Shown: piece by piece, positions 63,989-64,000 of the stretch
Layout of the letters: every line of letters starts with the position of its first letter
Position numbering within the stretch: position 1 is the first letter of the stretch
NCBI GenBank assembly: GCA_903903985.1
Contig: CAIVAT010000057.1
Coordinates: 268,461 to 332,460 of the forward strand
Length of the DNA: 64,000 nt
Origin: an uncultured Bacteroidales bacterium
GTDB lineage: Bacteria; Bacteroidota; Bacteroidia; Bacteroidales; FEN-979
Direction of reading: 5' to 3'
Program-made: the position numbers and the translations under genes
Notes under the pieces: generated by a model
What the model saw: only the letters and a program-made list of their open reading frames with translations
Database searches by the model: none
Told to the model about the DNA's origin: nothing

Positions 63989-64000
63989 ACAAAGACAGGG

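Overview
The window reads as chromosomal DNA of a Bacteroidota bacterium, probably an environmental member of the Bacteroidales or a close relative. Four lines of evidence agree. Several large secreted proteins end in type IX secretion (T9SS) type A sorting domains. Promoters fit the Bacteroidota consensus (TTTG or TTG, 17-23 bp, then TAnnTTTG) rather than the E. coli one. A small protein carries a PID-CTERM-like sorting tail. Gene orders such as ftsX-DUF3098-uppP-truB and exbB-exbD-exbD-tonB are typical of the phylum. No organism name can be given from the sequence alone.

Layout. 1-271: 5' part of a lipoprotein gene running off the left edge. 732-10660: an 11-gene nuoABCDHIJKLMN operon, a complex I without the NADH-oxidising NuoEFG module. 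10736-17110: two small unknown genes, a PstS-like lipoprotein, a TPR protein, and ExbB-ExbD-ExbD-TonB, the energiser for outer-membrane TonB-dependent transport, ending in a clear hairpin terminator. 17229-18896: asnB. 19023-24211: a CheB-CheR-PAS fusion overlapping a multi-PAS histidine kinase. 24284-28296: a DUF4143-type ATPase, convergent with leuS. 28428-34171: two overlapping paralogous AsmA-like giants. 34210-36935: ftsX-DUF3098-uppP-truB. 36996-54600: an accessory, secretion-rich region with T9SS cargo, a tadA-like deaminase, a rhaD-like aldolase, a lone receiver, an endonuclease I-like protein, an M28 peptidase, an HD protein, a PID-CTERM-like protein, a PHB-depolymerase-like esterase and a lipoprotein. 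54601-63988: an IS110 transposase remnant, a carboxypeptidase-regulatory-domain protein, an AEC transporter, tRNA-Val, a large TPR protein, an FAD dehydrogenase, a radical SAM protein and tRNA-Asn.

How the genes work together. The nuo operon should make proton-motive force, which ExbBD-TonB would use at the outer membrane. The secreted proteins depend on a T9SS encoded elsewhere. FtsX, UppP and the AsmA-like pair belong to envelope biogenesis.

The most unusual content is repeat biology. A short palindromic repeat (core CACCCCGTCAGGGT) sits in frame inside two unrelated genes, one AsmA-like gene and truB. A second, C/G-rich palindromic family lies in at least five intergenic sites. Other palindromic or inverted elements lie at 43862-43892, 53204-53290 and 59733-59970. 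A likely deletion or rearrangement scar lies near 41660, where two convergent genes both seem to end early. No complete mobile element, CRISPR array, phage or obvious defence system was seen.
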